From Hyperoodon ampullatus (taxonomy: Eukaryota; Chordata; Mammalia; Artiodactyla; Ziphiidae), in NCBI GenBank assembly GCA_949752795.1, contig OX457058.1, positions 169,882,223 through 169,946,222 on the forward strand: DNA of 64,000 bases, read 5' to 3'. Both the position numbers and the translations under genes were made by a program. Positions 45,128-58,339 of this stretch are shown here, in pieces. Position 1 is the stretch's first letter, and every line of letters begins with the position of its first letter. The notes under the pieces are model-generated. The model was not told the origin of the DNA. It was given only the letters and a program-made list of their open reading frames with translations, and did no database searches.

Positions 45128-45699
45128 AAATATCATTCTTAATGCTGCTGTATTGGGTGCATTCCCCTTCTCATTGGGAGGAGGAAAGGATGTCCACTTT
45201 CACCACTTCTATTCAGTATTGCCCTTGGACGTCCTAGCCAGTGCAATGAAGAAAAGGGGGAGGGGGGAGAAAGGCATGAAGATTGAAAAGGAAGAAGTAA
45301 ACCTTTTTCATGCAGAACATGATTGTTTATGTAGCAAGTCCTAAGAAATCCGCACACAAAAAAACACTAGAACCAACAAGTGAACTTAAAATATTGCAAA
45401 AATCAATTGTATTTATAAACACTAAAAACAAAAGTAAAAATGACACTTCAGTAGCATCAAAGGATCTTCAAAGTGACACATGCAATAGCGTCAAAATTGT
45501 AAAACAGTTAGGGATATATTAACAAAATATGTGCAAGACATGTACATTGAAACTAGAAAATATTGCTGAGAGACATGAAAGGGGACCTAAAAACTGGAAA
45601 GATAAACCATATTCATGGGTTGGAAGACTGAATTTTAAGTTGTCAATTCTCTACAAATTGACCTATAGATTCAATGCAATCCCTTAATTCCTCTCTCAG

Positions 45700-47860
45700 G
45701 TATTTACTCAAGAGAAATTGAAGACAAATGAAGTCCACACTTGTAGACTTGTACACAATGTCCAAAACAGTTTTATTTAGAATAGCCCCATGTGAAAAGA
45801 ACCCAAAGCGTACAGTAACAAGTGAATTATACAAGCAGTCCATGTTCATTAGAACTTTTAGAATGTAATAGTATGCAAAGTGGAAAAAAAATTAAAGGTC
45901 TCCAGTTTCCTACTACTAACCCCTGTTGATGTTTTTGAGTATGGAGCTTTGCCCCCATTTTGCCTGCCTGTCATTTAGTCCTTAGGGCTACCTCTAACTG
46001 AGGCCTCCTGCCACTGCTCTTCTGGAAATTCTACTGAGTTTGAGCCAATCATCCAAGTCATAATAAAGTGACTGAATTTGCCTGGGATGTGTCATGCTTC
46101 AGAAGATGTGGCAGCGCTGGGTGGGAGGCCAAGATTTCTGAGATCCTGGGTCCTACCCTCTCACAGTCTCTGTCAGCCTTGCAGACTGACTACCAACAGC
46201 TAACCTAATTGGGCCTACTGCAGTGGAGATCTGAGGACCAGTTTTTGGGAGAATTAGATTCCTGACTTTGCGCGCCCTCTTGTGGCGGTACCTCAACCGG
46301 ACGCACAGTTGCAGGTGGGCTGGGTACCACACGTGCAGGACCCAACTTGGTTGAGATGAAGATTTGTTTTGAGGGCTGGAGCAAACTTGTCATGAATCTC
46401 AAACTGAAAAAGCTGCAAGGCTAATTCCCTTTCTTGGAGCAAACTTTTGTATTGGGTGAGGAGAGATCTCTCAATGGAAGAGGTTTTCCAGCACCTTCTT
46501 TTATGGACATCTCCCCAACTCTCACCCATGCCATTAAATGTTGTTTCTTCCCCATTCACAGGGTGGGCTCCCAGAATCCATGCTCGTGAACATGACCTCA
46601 CTTCCCAGACCACATTGATAAGACCAGGGCTGGGCACTTGGTAAAGCTGGACCAACTGGGGATCTTTCCCTGGAAATTTGGAAAGAAAGTGATACAGAGA
46701 CACTGAGTAGCTGAGTCTATAATAAAGGACATGGGAGTCATGGGGTAGCTGCTTACGGAGTTGTTCTTTGCTATGTCCATGTGGGTTGAGTAGGAGAGAA
46801 AGCTGATCCACTGGTAAGGAGAAACGGAGCAAATGTACAGAAAGTAGCCAGAGTGAGGACAGAGAGAGCCCTCCCTGTGTTCTCAACTCTAGACCCCACT
46901 GAGGTCTGGCTGCATCCAGCTTTTGGGTTCTGAGATGCTCCTAGGCCTTATTATTTATGGTCTTAGGTCTTAAGCTACTTAAAGTCCTACCACATCTGCC
47001 TTGGTGCCGGCTTCTAGTGCTACTCATTCATTCACTCACTCGTTTATTCATTCAGCAAAAAATTATTGACCATTTGTATGTATCAGATATTGCTATAGAA
47101 TCTGGGGAAAGAGTCATGAACAAAAAGAAAAATGTGCTCTCAACTCCCTCATAGCAAGGACAGTAAGTGCAAAGGTCCTGAGGTAGGAGGTGTTTGAAGA
47201 ACAGCAGGGACGCACGTATGATGAGAGGAGTGAGTGAGGGCTGAGATGAGGTCAGAGTCGCGGAGGGAGCGTGGGGTGAGGGAGACTGCGTGTATATATG
47301 TGTGGAGGTGGCACAGGGCCTTGTGGGCATTTGAAAAGACTTTGGCTCTTGCTCTGAGTTACACAGAAAACAACTGGAGGGGTTTAAGTATGTGTTATGA
47401 TCCTACTATCTTTTTTAAAGGTAATATGTAATCAGACATTAGTGTTCATTTCAGAGCCTGGGGAGATCCATTCGAGACTCTGAAATTGCAAAAGCATCGT
47501 AGGGTGTGGGTGGGTGGCTAACACCCCCTGGAGGGCGCAGGTCTGGGTCCTTGGTAGCAATTGGGATATATTTGTAGGAAGAATGGGGGCTCAAACAGGC
47601 TGGGATTGGGTACCAGCCATTTGACATCTTCAGGTCTTTGCCCATTTGATTCGTTCTCTTTTAGGAGTTTCCGTCTCTCTTCTCCCATGAGACTGGGACC
47701 TGAAATGTGGGCCGGGTCTGCTCTCCTCTTGCTTGGGAGGAGGGACCGCTCACTCTGCCCAGATCTCCCTCAGTAGACAAGGGGGACTGTGGAGCTGAGG
47801 CGGAAGGGCAGGCCTGCAGTAGGCAAGACGGATCACGGACCCTCCCAGGTCTTTGCATCT
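45700..47860. other. No gene supported; possible old LTR around 46.2-46.9 kb
   Basis: A 197-codon minus-strand open frame at 46293-46886 matches no family I know. The surrounding text looks like old repeat (many short motifs, no splice context). The rest is unassigned. Confidence 0.35.
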
Positions 47861-47865
47861 TATTT

Positions 47866-48933
47866 TATTTTTATTATTATATTTTGGCCACACCATGAGT
47901 CATGCGGGATCTTAGCTCCCCTGACCAGGGATCGAAACTGGGCCCCCTGCAGTGGAAGCACGGAGTCTATTTGTGTTTTTTTTTTGACATGATATTGTTC
48001 TTTATTTACTTAGGTCTTCTTTAACCCATCTCATTAATGCTTTGTAGTTTTCAGTGTCTTTCACATATTTTATTAGATTTATTTCTAGAGATTTAATTTT
48101 TTCATATTATTATAAATAGTATTGTTTTTCAAATTTTATTTTTCAATTGGTTGTTGTTAGAATACATAAATACAATTTACTTCCATGTATTGCCCTCATA
48201 ATCCAGCAACCATGATCAATTTACATATTCATTTTAATTGTTTGTAGTTGCTTTGAGGGGTTTTTTGGTGTATAATAATTTAAAATTTTATTTCTGCTAC
48301 CATCATTTGTATCTTCTTCTTTTTTTTAACAGCTTTATTGGAGTATAATTGCTTTACAATGGTGTGTTAGTTTCTGCTTTATAACAAAGTGAATCAGTTA
48401 TACATAGACATATGTTCCCATATCTCTTCCCTCTTGTGTCTCCCTCCCTCCCACCCTCCCTATCCCCCCCACCCCAGGGTGGTCACAAAGCACTGAGCTG
48501 ATCTACCTGTGCTATGTGGCTGCTTCCCACTAGCTATCTATTTTACGTTTGGTAGTGTATATATGCCCATGCCACTCTCTTGCTTTGTCACAGCTTACCA
48601 TTCCCCCTCTCCATATCCTCATGTCCATTCTCTAGTAGGTCTGTGTCTTTATTTCTGTCTTAACCCTAGGTTCTTCATGACCTTTTTTTTTTTCTTAGAT
48701 TCCATATACATGTGTTAGCATATGGTATTTGTCTTTCTCTTTCTGATTTACTCCCTCTGTATGACAGACTCTAGGTCCATCCACCTCACTACAAATATCT
48801 CAATTTCATTTCTTTTTATGGCTGAGTAATATTCAATTGTATATATGTGCCACATCTTATTTATCCATTCACCTGATGATGGACACTTAGGTTGCCATGG
48901 AATCTTAACCGCTGGGCAGCCAGGGAAGTTCTG
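47866..48933 (-). mobile_element. SINE split by an L1 insertion
   Basis: The inverted SINE's left part (47866-47968, ending GCACGGAGTCT) resumes at about 48898-48933 (CTTAACCGCTGGGCAGCC). Between them lies inverted L1 sequence. Short repeats GGAGTCT/GGAATCT flank the interruption. Confidence 0.75.
47969..48897 (-). mobile_element. L1 3' sequence, two segments
   Basis: 47969-48325 is diverged L1 ORF2-like text; 48335-48897 is a younger L1 3' UTR beginning ACAGCTTTATTGGAGTATAA. Confidence 0.75.
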
Positions 48934-50095
48934 GTCTTTGCATTTTAAACAATTGGGAATCTTTCTCGAATTTACAATATAAATCCTCTCTCCTATTTCA
49001 CTGACACACAGGGTTCTCCCAGTGCATCTTTCTTTGTCCCACTTTTGATAGACATGTGTACTGAGAAATTGTCTTAATACAAGAAAAACTATAGTCCAAA
49101 TGCCATAATAAATGGCAACAGAGGCTGGAGAGGACTGGGCAACTCAGAGAATTGCCATCCTGTGCAAAGGAAGGGTCAGATCTGAGATGCTGCCCTGTGG
49201 GATGGGGGGTCCAATAAGGCCAGATCTTCTGAATTTTGAAGACAAGTGAAGTCTCCGGACAGTCTTCCATTAAGACAGCATCAGCATCCAGAACAACCAC
49301 CGCATCCTGGTCATCCCAGCCTTGGGTAGATCCAGCCCACAGGTCACCAGACCTGGGCCCCAGGCGTCTGGAGAAGGGCTTTCCTCCCCCAGCATTAGTC
49401 TTTCCCTTTGATGCTCAGTGGTGCCAGGCCTGTGTCCTCCGCTGGAATGACCCACCTCCATCTCTTCGGCATGGGAGGGCACACTTATTTTAGGGTTGCC
49501 TTGGTCTGTTCCTTGCCATCCTAGAGAATTAGGCAGAGTGCCTGCCGGTCAGTGGGATAAACTCTCATGGCCCTAAAGTGGGGTTAATGGAGCCTGTATC
49601 AATGTGGGGTTTATTTATTCACTCAGCAAATATTTATTTACATTTCCTACATGTCAAACATTGTTTATCCCCAAAGTGGAGTTAGTGGAGCCTCTATCAA
49701 AAGCCTTTTCCTGAAGAGCAGGTGCAATGCCATGCAGGTGGTCCTGAATATTCAGTAATGTCCCATTTTCCCACTTTCTCAATCTATTGAAGATGCTGTC
49801 ACTGGAAAATTTATCCCAAGCCATGAGTCCTCGTTTGCACAACATTGGGACAGCTCTTCTTCAAGTGTTTGTAATCTCGCTACATAACCACTTACTGTGA
49901 TGCTTTAAAAGTCTCGTGACTTCGTGTCTAGCACTTGCACAGTGAGACCACCCTCCCTGGGAAAAATCATGAAACTCCTTTTTACCAGTTCTGCCAAGTG
50001 ATCTTTATAGGCATCTGAAACTAGCTTTGATTGAAGGAGTCCCGTGGTGCCCTGTTGTACAAAGTAAACAAGAAGCCACCTCTTAGGATGAGACA
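48934..50095. other. No gene recognised
   Basis: Contains a MIR/L2-like phrase (ATTCACTCAGCAAATATTTA) near 49616 and otherwise unassigned sequence. Confidence 0.35.
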
Positions 50096-50097
50096 CT

Positions 50098-51165
50098 TTT
50101 TATTTATTTATTTTACCAAAGTGACATTGATTTATAATATTATATAAGTTTCACGTGAACAACATTGTGTTTCTACTTCTATACACCTTACAGCGTGCTC
50201 ACTACCAAACTTCATTTTCCATCCAACACCATATACAGCTAATCCCTTTTCCCATTTCACCCTCCCTTCCTTCTCCTCTGGTAACCACTCCTCTGGTCTC
50301 TGTATCTTTGTACCTGTTTTTGTTTGATTTGGTTTGTTCACTTTGTTGGTTGGTTGGTTGTTTTGTTATAGTCCACATATGAGTGAAATCATACGGTATT
50401 TGTCTTTCTCTGTCTGACTTATTTCATTTAGCATAATACCTTCAAGGTCCATCCACGTTGCTGCAAGTGGCAAGACTTCATTCATTTTTATGGCCGAGTA
50501 GTATTCTACTGTGTATACACACCATGTCTTCTTTATCCATTCATCCCTTAATGGGCACCTAGGTTGTTTCCATATCTTTGCTATTGGATATCATGCTGCA
50601 ATGAACATAGGGGTACCTATATCTCTTCAAACTAGAGTTTTCATATTTGGATAAATACCCAGAATTGGGATAGCTGAATCATATGGTTCTAGTCTGAATG
50701 TTTGAAGAATTTCCACACTTTTCCACAATGGCTGCATGAATTATTCCTATCAACAGTGTATGAGGGTTACCTGTTCTCCACATCCTCGCCAATGTTTGTT
50801 ATTTCTTGTCTTTTTTTTTTAAATTAATTTATTTATGTCTGTGTTGGGTCTTAGTTGCTGTGCGTGGGCTTCCTCTAGTTGCAGTGAGCGGGGGCTACTC
50901 TTCGTTGCGGTGCATGGCCTTCTCATCGCAGTGGTTTCTCCTTTTTGAGGAGCACAGGCTCCAGGCACACGGGCTTCAATAGTTGTAGCACGCGGGCTCA
51001 GTAGTTGTGGCGCACAGGCTTAGTTGCTCTGTGGCATGTGGGATCTTCCCGGACCAGGGCTCGAACCCGTGTCTCCTGCATTGGCAAGCAGTTTCTTAAC
51101 CACTGCGTCACCAGGGAAGCCCCTTTCTTGTCTTTTTGATAATAGCTGTTCTGACAGGCATCAGG
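50098..51165 (-). mobile_element. Old L1 3' end with SINE insertion
   Basis: Inverted L1 text (TTTATGGCCGAGTAGTATTC, CAATGGCTGCATGAATTATT). A SINE at 50816-51123 splits it. Confidence 0.8.
50816..51123 (-). mobile_element. CHR-type SINE, long form
   Basis: Inverted copy; TTTCTTGTCTTTTT at 50802-50815 and 51124-51137. Confidence 0.92.
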
Positions 51166-51275
51166 TGGCATTAGGATGAGACACTGTACACTTGCTCATG
51201 TATGAAGGGACTATTTTCTGAGGGATTTTTTTGGGGGGAACTCTTCCCTCAGTAGATGATTCTGTGCTGTGATTC

Positions 51276-51815
51276 AGGGTGAAGGGGTGTATTCGCTTCC
51301 ATAACAAATTGCAGAAATCTCATGGCTTTAAAAAGAGATTTATTCTCTTACAGTCTCTTGAGACCAGAAGTCTGAAATCAAGGTGTTGGCAGGCTCTAGG
51401 GGAGAATCTTCTTTGCCTCTTCCAGATTCTGGAGGCTCTAGGTTTGGCTTGTCGCTTCAACACTCTGATCTCTGGCTTTGTCTTTACATGGTCTTCTCCT
51501 CTTCTGTCTCTTTTTTTAAAAATTTTTTATTTATTTATATTTTTGGTTGTGCCCCGAGGGATGCGGGATCTTAGTTCCCAGACCAGGGATTGAACCTGGG
51601 CCTCCTGCAATGGAAGTGCAGAGTTTTAGTCCCCTGTCTCTTTTAAAACAATGGGTTGTTATTGTGGATAACCTAGGATGATCTTATCTTGAGATCCTTA
51701 ACTCAAACACATCTGCAAAGACCTTTTTACTAAATATGGTCACATTTGCAGATCCCAGGTATTAGGACATGGACATATCTTTTGGGGGCCATCATCCAAC
51801 CCACTCCAGTAGGCA
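51276..51815 (-). mobile_element. MaLR-type LTR with SINE insertion
   Basis: CTTCCATAACAAATTGCAGA through CATCTGCAAAGACC and CATCATCCAACCC is inverted MLT1-like LTR. A SINE fragment lies inside at 51515-51635. Confidence 0.7.
51515..51635 (-). mobile_element. Short CHR-type SINE
   Basis: GGTTGTGCCCCGAGGGATGC to GGAAGTGCAGAGTTTTAG, between CTGTCTCTTTT repeats. Confidence 0.85.
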
Positions 51816-51865
51816 AGTACCCCAAACCTGCAAGGTCCCCTAAATGCAACCCCTGGGTGCCCCTG

Positions 51866-52346
51866 TGTGATGGTTAACTTTATGTGTCAACTTGACTGGG
51901 CTAAATGATGCCCAGATAGATGGTGAAATACTTTCTGGAGGTGTCTGTGAAGGTGTCTCTGGGAGAGATGAGCATTTGAATTGGTAGACAGAGTAAAGAA
52001 CTTTTACCAATGCGTGTGGGCATCATCTAATCTGCTGGGTGCTTGAATAGAACAAAAAGGCTGGGGCAGGGCATATTCAGTCTCTCTGCTTGAGCTGAGA
52101 CAACCATCTTCTCCTGTCCCTGACATTGGTGTTCCTGGTTCTCAAGCTTCAGACCCAGAAGTGATACCCCCAGCTCTCCTGGGTCTCCAGCTTACAGATG
52201 GCAGATCCTGGAGCTTCTTGGCCTCTAAAGTCATGTGAGCCAATTCCTATAATAAATCTATATCTATATCTATCTGCCTATCTATCGATCTATGTATCTA
52301 TCTATCCAATTGGTTCTGTTTCTCTGGAGAATCCTGACTAATACAC
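51866..52346 (+). mobile_element. MaLR-type LTR
   Basis: Starts TGTGATGGTTAACTTTATGT, has AATAAATCTATATC (poly(A) signal and simple repeat) and ends CTGACTAATACA. Solo LTR. Confidence 0.8.
52250..52308. repeat. (ATCT)n simple repeat in the LTR
   Basis: Imperfect TATC/ATCT tetramers. Confidence 0.85.
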
Positions 52347-53196
52347 CCTCTCTACCCATCTGACTCCTTCCCGCTGTCAAGTCCTGCCTCCTGAAACCTG
52401 GCACCTGCCTTGTCCCTGCCATGCCCCCACCCATAGGAAACAGGCTCAATGCTGGGTCTCCCTTGCCTGCCTCGGCCCAAGGCTAACACTCTGACCAGCC
52501 CTGTCCTGCCTTCCAAACCTGGGCTCGAGTCTCAGTAAGATGTAACTTCTCATTTCCCATCTTCTCTCACCTCAAATGCAGATGTGGGCCTTGTTGATCC
52601 TAGGTCCTGGGTGTTCCTAGCTCTGCCATTGCTTTCCTGCCCCCCTGTGAACTCCACTTCTGGTCTTAGGTTCCCAGCATTACATGCAGCTGGTACAACC
52701 GGGCTCTGTGGTACCAAGGTGTATGATCAGTATGTGCGCCTGTAGCTGAGAACACCCGACAGCCCAAGTCCATCTTCAGAATAAGCTGACACAGTGTAAG
52801 GAGCTCTCACCTTCCCCCTCTTTCCTGCTCTCCTTGCCTCCCTCCTTATTTCTTTTCCTCCCGTTTTATTTTTCCAGTTTCATCACATGGTGTATCGGTT
52901 TCCTACAGCCACAAGAATGCCACGTAATACACCATCCCCAAACGCAGTGGCTTAAAACAACAATCTTTTTTTTTTCCCTTTGGCCCTGGGGCAGTTGTTA
53001 GTCTAGGCTGGGCTTGGCTGGATGACTCTGCTTCAAGCTGTGGCATCCGCAGTACCTTTGATTTTCTCTGATGGTCTGTGGGCAGTTAGGGCGGCTCTGA
53101 TCCAAGTGGGTTCATTCTGGAGTCCAGCTTGATGGGGCAACAGCTGCCCAGGGGAAGTTTTTTTTGTGGCGATGGCAGAAACATATGAAGCTTCTT

Positions 53197-53534
53197 TTTT
53201 TTAATTAATTAATTTTTGGCTGCATTGGGTCTTCGTTGCTGTGCGCGGGCTTTCTCTAGTTGTGCTGAGCGGGCGCTACTCTTTGTTGCGGTGCACTGGC
53301 TTCTCATTGCGGTGGTTTCTCTTCATTGCGGAGCACGGGCTCTAGGCACGCAGGCTCAGTAGCTATGGCACATGGGCTCAGTAGTTGTGGCTTGCGGGCT
53401 CTAGAGTGCAGGCTCAGGAGTTGTGGTGCACGGGCTTAGTTGCTCCATGGCATGTGGTCCCGGACCAGGGCTCGAACCCATGTCCCCTGCATTGGCAGGT
53501 GGATTCTCAACTGCTGCGCCACCAGGGAAGACCC
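53197..53534 (-). mobile_element. CHR-type SINE, long form
   Basis: Inverted copy; CATATGAAGCTTCTT / CATATGAAGTTTCTT on its two sides. Confidence 0.92.
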
Positions 53535-53539
53535 CATAT

Positions 53540-55170
53540 GAAGTTTCTTAAGGCCTAGGCTTGGAACTGACATGCTGTCACTTCTATTCCATTCCATCGG
53601 TCAAAGCAAGTCACACAGGCCCAAAATCCGGGACTGTGGAACTACCCTGTCCAAAATGAGGCCATGGCAAGGGTGTGGATATAGGGAGGGGTTAAGAATT
53701 GGGGCCAGTAAATCAATCTGTCACACCTGGTCAGTGCTCAATCCATACTATTTATCCCACATGTTGGCTTATATATTCCCTGGGTTTTGAGTGTGCACCC
53801 AGGAGCATTTAAAACTATTGTCTGCAAGGACTTCTTTAACATGATTTCCTCAAGGGATTGTTTTTAGCTGCAGAAAGCACAGAGGGCCGGGCTGCCTCTG
53901 GTACTTGAAAAAAATAGAAGAGATTTTTCAGAAAAAACTCCATCAGCCGTGAGTCAGGGATTTTAGGATCAGGGCCGGGGACTCCATCACCATGAATTAG
54001 AAACGTCAATTAGCAGAGCCATTACGATGCAGTTGCCAGGGCTGAGGCCAAGGACGAGGCCTCTAGGGCAGACCAAAGCTTTCAATTCATCTGCAAGATT
54101 GCAGGGAAAAAATTAATAACAAGTCTTATGCCAAGAGCATAAGAGTCCACACGTTATCTCATTTAATCCTCACCACAGCTCTGTAAAGTTGGTGTTTTTA
54201 AACCCATGAAATGGAGCACTTACATCTGTGCAATTATAATACCTCTCCCTGGGTAATTGCTTGAATGGAATTTTGTCGAGTGTGACGCAGTCCATTTCCC
54301 AGCATTGCTGGAAAATTTTGAAACACGGGTCAAGTCCTCTCATGTTCAGGTTATATCAAGAAGCCTGCTTAATAGAAAATCCAGTGTAATGTCACTCATT
54401 AAATGTGCAGGCAAGGCCTCCGAGACAGCCTGTAACCCAGAGGATGAGGCTGCTCTGTGTTCCCCCATTCACTTGCTAACTTCAGTCTTGGGTCTCCAGG
54501 TACCATTCATGGGGATGCTCTGTGGTCTGGGCACAAGCTGACAACCCACCAGCTCTCCTGGAGGAACTGGGGACCCTCATAGCCCCAGGCTCCTGGCCTT
54601 CTCTTTCCATCTGCGTTGGTTGCCACTTCGGGATACCTGCAAGCAGAGCAGGAACTGCCCACTCTTCAGCTGCCTTTGGTCAACAGGTTTTGGCGACTGG
54701 GGAAAATATGGGTGGAGGTGACACAGGGCAGGCAGAAGGAAGCACTGACCTATTTCCTGCTCTTCTCCATCATTTTATCATTTCCATTTCCCATCTGGCT
54801 ATATCTGGCCACCCCTTACTTTCCTTTTGCCCTGCCAGGAAAGTGAAAACAGCATGACTGTTTTCTAATTGTAGAAACAAGGCTCCGGCAGCTTTCCCAA
54901 GGCCACGAAGGCAGGCAGTGGCAGAACTGAACTTGAATTAAGAGCTGCAGGCTCCACTCGGCACATTCTTGTCCCCACGCCACACTGAGGTTTGCTTATC
55001 ACAGCGACTCACACAAGTCACCCGGGGGTCTCGGTAAAAGTCAGATTCCTATTCAGCAGGCCTGGACAGAGGCCTGGGATCCTGCATTTCTAACAAGCTC
55101 CCACGTGATGCTGATACTGCCGGTCCATGGGCCACCCTCTGAGTAGCCAGAGTGTAGTGTTTTACAGAGA
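53540..55170. other. No gene recognised
   Basis: MIR-like text near 54870-54950 (CCCAAGGCCACGAAGGCAGG). No supported coding sequence. Confidence 0.35.
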
Positions 55171-55180
55171 ACTTCTATGT

Positions 55181-56165
55181 GTATTATTCCTCTCTCTTTT
55201 TTTTAAGCACAGAAGATCTTTGTATTTAAGCAAGTTGATACTTACGCATTGGCATGGACAACTATGCAATTTACATAATGCCTCCCTTGTTTTAAATGGC
55301 ACCATACATAGTTACTATATCAAAAATTTAGCAGTTTTGCTAAAGAATTTTTAATTTTTAAAATCTTACCTATTTGTCTAGGTTTTAATGTTTTCCAATA
55401 TCTCCAACATAGTAAATCATGTATTATTCCTCTCTCTTTATTTTTTTTAAGCACAGAAGATCTTTGTGTTGAAAGAAGTTCATACTTACACATTGGCATA
55501 GACAACTATGCAATTTACATAATGTCTCCCTTGTTTTAAATGGCAACATATGTAGTTACTATATCAAAAATTTAGCAGTTTTGCTAAAGAATTTTTAATT
55601 TTTAAAGTCTTACCTATTTGTCTAGGTTTTAATGTTTTCCAATATCTCCAACACAGTAAATCATGTATTATTCCTCTCTCTTTTTTTTTTTAAGCACAGA
55701 AGATCTTTGTGTTGAAAGAAGTTCATACTTACACATTGGCATAGACAACTATGCAATTTACATAATGTCTCCCTTGTTTTAAATGGCAACATATGTAGTT
55801 ACTATATCAAAAATTTAGCAGTTTTGCTAAAGAATTTTTAATTTTTAAAGCCTTACCTATTTGTCTAGGTTTTAATGTTTTCCAATATCTCCAACACAGT
55901 AAATCATGTATTATTCCTCTCTCTTTTTTTTTTTTAAGCACAGAAGATCTTTGTGTTGAAAGAAGTTCATACTTACACATTGGCATAGACAACTATGCAA
56001 TTTACATAATGTCTTCCTTGTTTTAAATGGCAACATATGTAGTTACTATATCAAAAATTTAGCAGTTTTGCTAAAGAATTTTTAATTTTTAAAGCCTTAC
56101 CTATTTGTCTAGGTTTTAATGTTTTCCAATATCTCCAACACAGTAAATCATGTATTATTCCTCTC
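55181..56165. repeat. Tandem repeat, four copies of about 243 bp
   Basis: Unit boundaries at 55181, 55421, 55665 and 55908 (GTATTATTCCTCTCTC), with a 14-base partial fifth unit at 56152. Copies 2-4 are nearly identical; copy 1 differs at a dozen or so positions. Unit content is AT-rich with a poly(T) run. I do not recognise the source sequence. Confidence 0.97.
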
Positions 56166-57190
56166 CATCCTGTTGCAACCCAGCAGGGCTGGGAGGGCAG
56201 GAGCTAGTGTATTTATATTTTAAAGGTGAGGAGGCTCAAGCCCAGAGAGTTGGCATGATGTTTCTGAGGCCTCCTGGGTAGCAGGCAGCATCAAAATTGG
56301 AACACAGGCTTCTGATTAGGAACCTGATGCCTGCTTGGCTATGCTGCTTGGCTGCTAAGATGTAACCGTGTGAAACTGTGGGCTCCAGCCTGCCAGGTAC
56401 AGCCCTGCAGCTGCTGCAAACACATTCTATGTGTTTAATGTCACCCACATCCCCGTCTCTAAGCACAGCCTTGAAATTGTGGTGATTGTCCTGTTATTCC
56501 CAGGTCCCATTGTTCCTGGCCTAGTGAGGTGCCCCAGTAAAGTGAAAGACTTTGGAAAAGTTGTGTGTGGTCATGGGTGGAGAGCACGCGCATCTCAGAG
56601 GACAGAGCTCCCAGTTTCCCTGTGCGGGATCAAGTGTGCTTTGTGGGCTGTCCTTGGCAGTGGAAATGGGCCATATAAATTATACATTGAAATAATAGAG
56701 GCTGCTGCAATCCACCGGAAGGTCTGTGATGGCAGAGATGGTGGACTTATTTGCTGGGGAACTGGCTCTGCTGAGGGCACCCAGAGAACTTAAGAAGTTA
56801 GGCGCCAGGCGTATTCAACTTCTGGATTTCCTGTTAGGAGTGAAACATGCTTTTCTTTATGGTCAAAGCTTGCTGGACTTTGGCAAAGCACCAATATACC
56901 CAGAGGTGCATATCTTGGGCAGGAAAAGGATGAAAAGGGTCTGATCAATGAGTTATATGACTTCAGCCCCAGTGAATACGAGAATGTCGGGGTTGGAGGG
57001 GTGAAAGTGAGAGAGTCTGAGAGCCCAGCCCATCCGCTGGGGGAGACAGAAGCCCGTAGACAGGGATGCCCGCCCGAGGCCACCCTACTTATTCTGGGCA
57101 ACGCGGGTGCCAGGCTGCTGGCTTCTCAATTGTAGTCTCGAATTTTCCCCCCTGCTTCACCTCTTTGCCTTTTCATGGACCAGATCTTGT
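56166..57190. other. No gene recognised
   Basis: Unassigned sequence; short open frames without recognisable domains. Confidence 0.35.
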
Positions 57191-57195
57191 GTTAC

Positions 57196-57315
57196 ATTTT
57201 TTTGGCCACACAGTGCGGCTTGCAGAACAATCTTAGTTCCCTGAGCAGGGATCGAACCCAGGCCCCCTGCAGTGGAAGCACGGAGTCCTAACCACTGGAC
57301 CGCCAGGGAATTCCC
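57196..57315 (-). mobile_element. Short CHR-type SINE
   Basis: Inverted; TTTTTTTGGCCACACAGTGC to GACCGCCAGGGAATTCCC. Confidence 0.88.
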
Positions 57316-57858
57316 TTGTATGACTTTTCTTAAGCAGGATAAGGTGCTCTGGATTGAAACAGGTGGCAGCAGGGCAGCAGCCTGTAGAGACTTGGAGAGA
57401 AGGACTGGTTCTGGGGGCACACATGGAAAAAAGGTAAAATCTCAGGCATCAGGGAAAGTCACATTCCAACAGGTTGTCACCCCTTTTGGTCCTTGTGCAG
57501 GACTCTTTTCTTGGGCCACTATTCAGCTGGCATTGCAATATGGCTTGCCTTAGACTACACTTTATTTGTCTGCCCCTCAGTTCGTCAATCCCATGAGTGG
57601 ATGAACTGTGAGTACAAGTCTTCATCTCCTCCAACAAACCTGATTTGACATCTCCTGTCTGCCAGCCAGGTCCTGTGCCCGGCGCTGGCCACCAGAGATC
57701 CATGCCATGGTCTCTGCCTTCAGTGACCATTGTTAAAACGTTCTTATGTAAATAACATGAATGTTATTACAGCTACAGTTTCTAGAGCAGTGCTACTCAA
57801 AGCACCCACCTGCTTCTACAAAAGGAGCTTGCACCATAACGTAAATCAACAAGCTGTT

Positions 57859-58064
57859 GGGGCTTCCCTGGTGGCGCAGTGGTTGAGAGTCCTCCTGCCG
57901 ATGCAGGGGACACGGGTTTGTGCCCTGGTCCGGGAGGATCCCACATGCCACGGAGCAGCTGGGCCCGTGAGCCATGGCCACTGAACCTGCGCGTCCGGAG
58001 CCTGTGTTCCGCAACGGGAGAGGCCACAACAGTGAGAGGTCGGCGTACCGCAAAAAAAAAAAAA
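57859..58064 (+). mobile_element. CHR-type SINE
   Basis: Forward complete copy; ATCAACAAGCTGTT directly repeated at both ends. Confidence 0.93.
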
Positions 58065-58339
58065 ATCAACAAGCTGTTAACTTCACCAGGAAAGTCTTCC
58101 TGTGAAAAAGAAAACTTGGCTCCAGCCTAAAGAGAGTGCTTAGCAAAGTAATTGATTTATCCTCTAGCATGAGGTGCTATCTCATCAGGGATCCTAATAG
58201 TAATTGTGGGCTGCTGGTCATTGAGTAGAACTGTTCTAGATCACTTTCTGTGCATCAGGCACACAACTAAACACTAGATGTGTATATATACACACACACA
58301 CGCATACACATATACATATATGCGTGTGTGTAGTAATTT

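Larger units (their letters stand above)
43330..45700 (+). mobile_element. Old L1 ORF2 region, decayed, with SINE insertions
   Basis: Scattered L1 ORF2 matches in order, for example CAAGATAGACCATATACTGG, CTCCCAGCCCAGATAGCTTC and CTTCTCAATAGGTGC. Many stops. SINEs inserted at 43607-43797 and 44909-45127. Confidence 0.75.

Noticed and set aside
46293..46886. 197-codon minus-strand open frame
   Set aside because: No recognisable domain, no splice context, and composition like old repeat sequence; mammalian genes are seldom single long frames of this kind.
55181..56165. CRISPR-like array
   Set aside because: Direct repeats are contiguous 243-bp units without spacers, in a mammalian genome.
57859..58064. 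tRNA gene from the A/B-box-like SINE head
   Set aside because: The SINE is tRNA-derived but has lost tRNA folding and carries an A tail.
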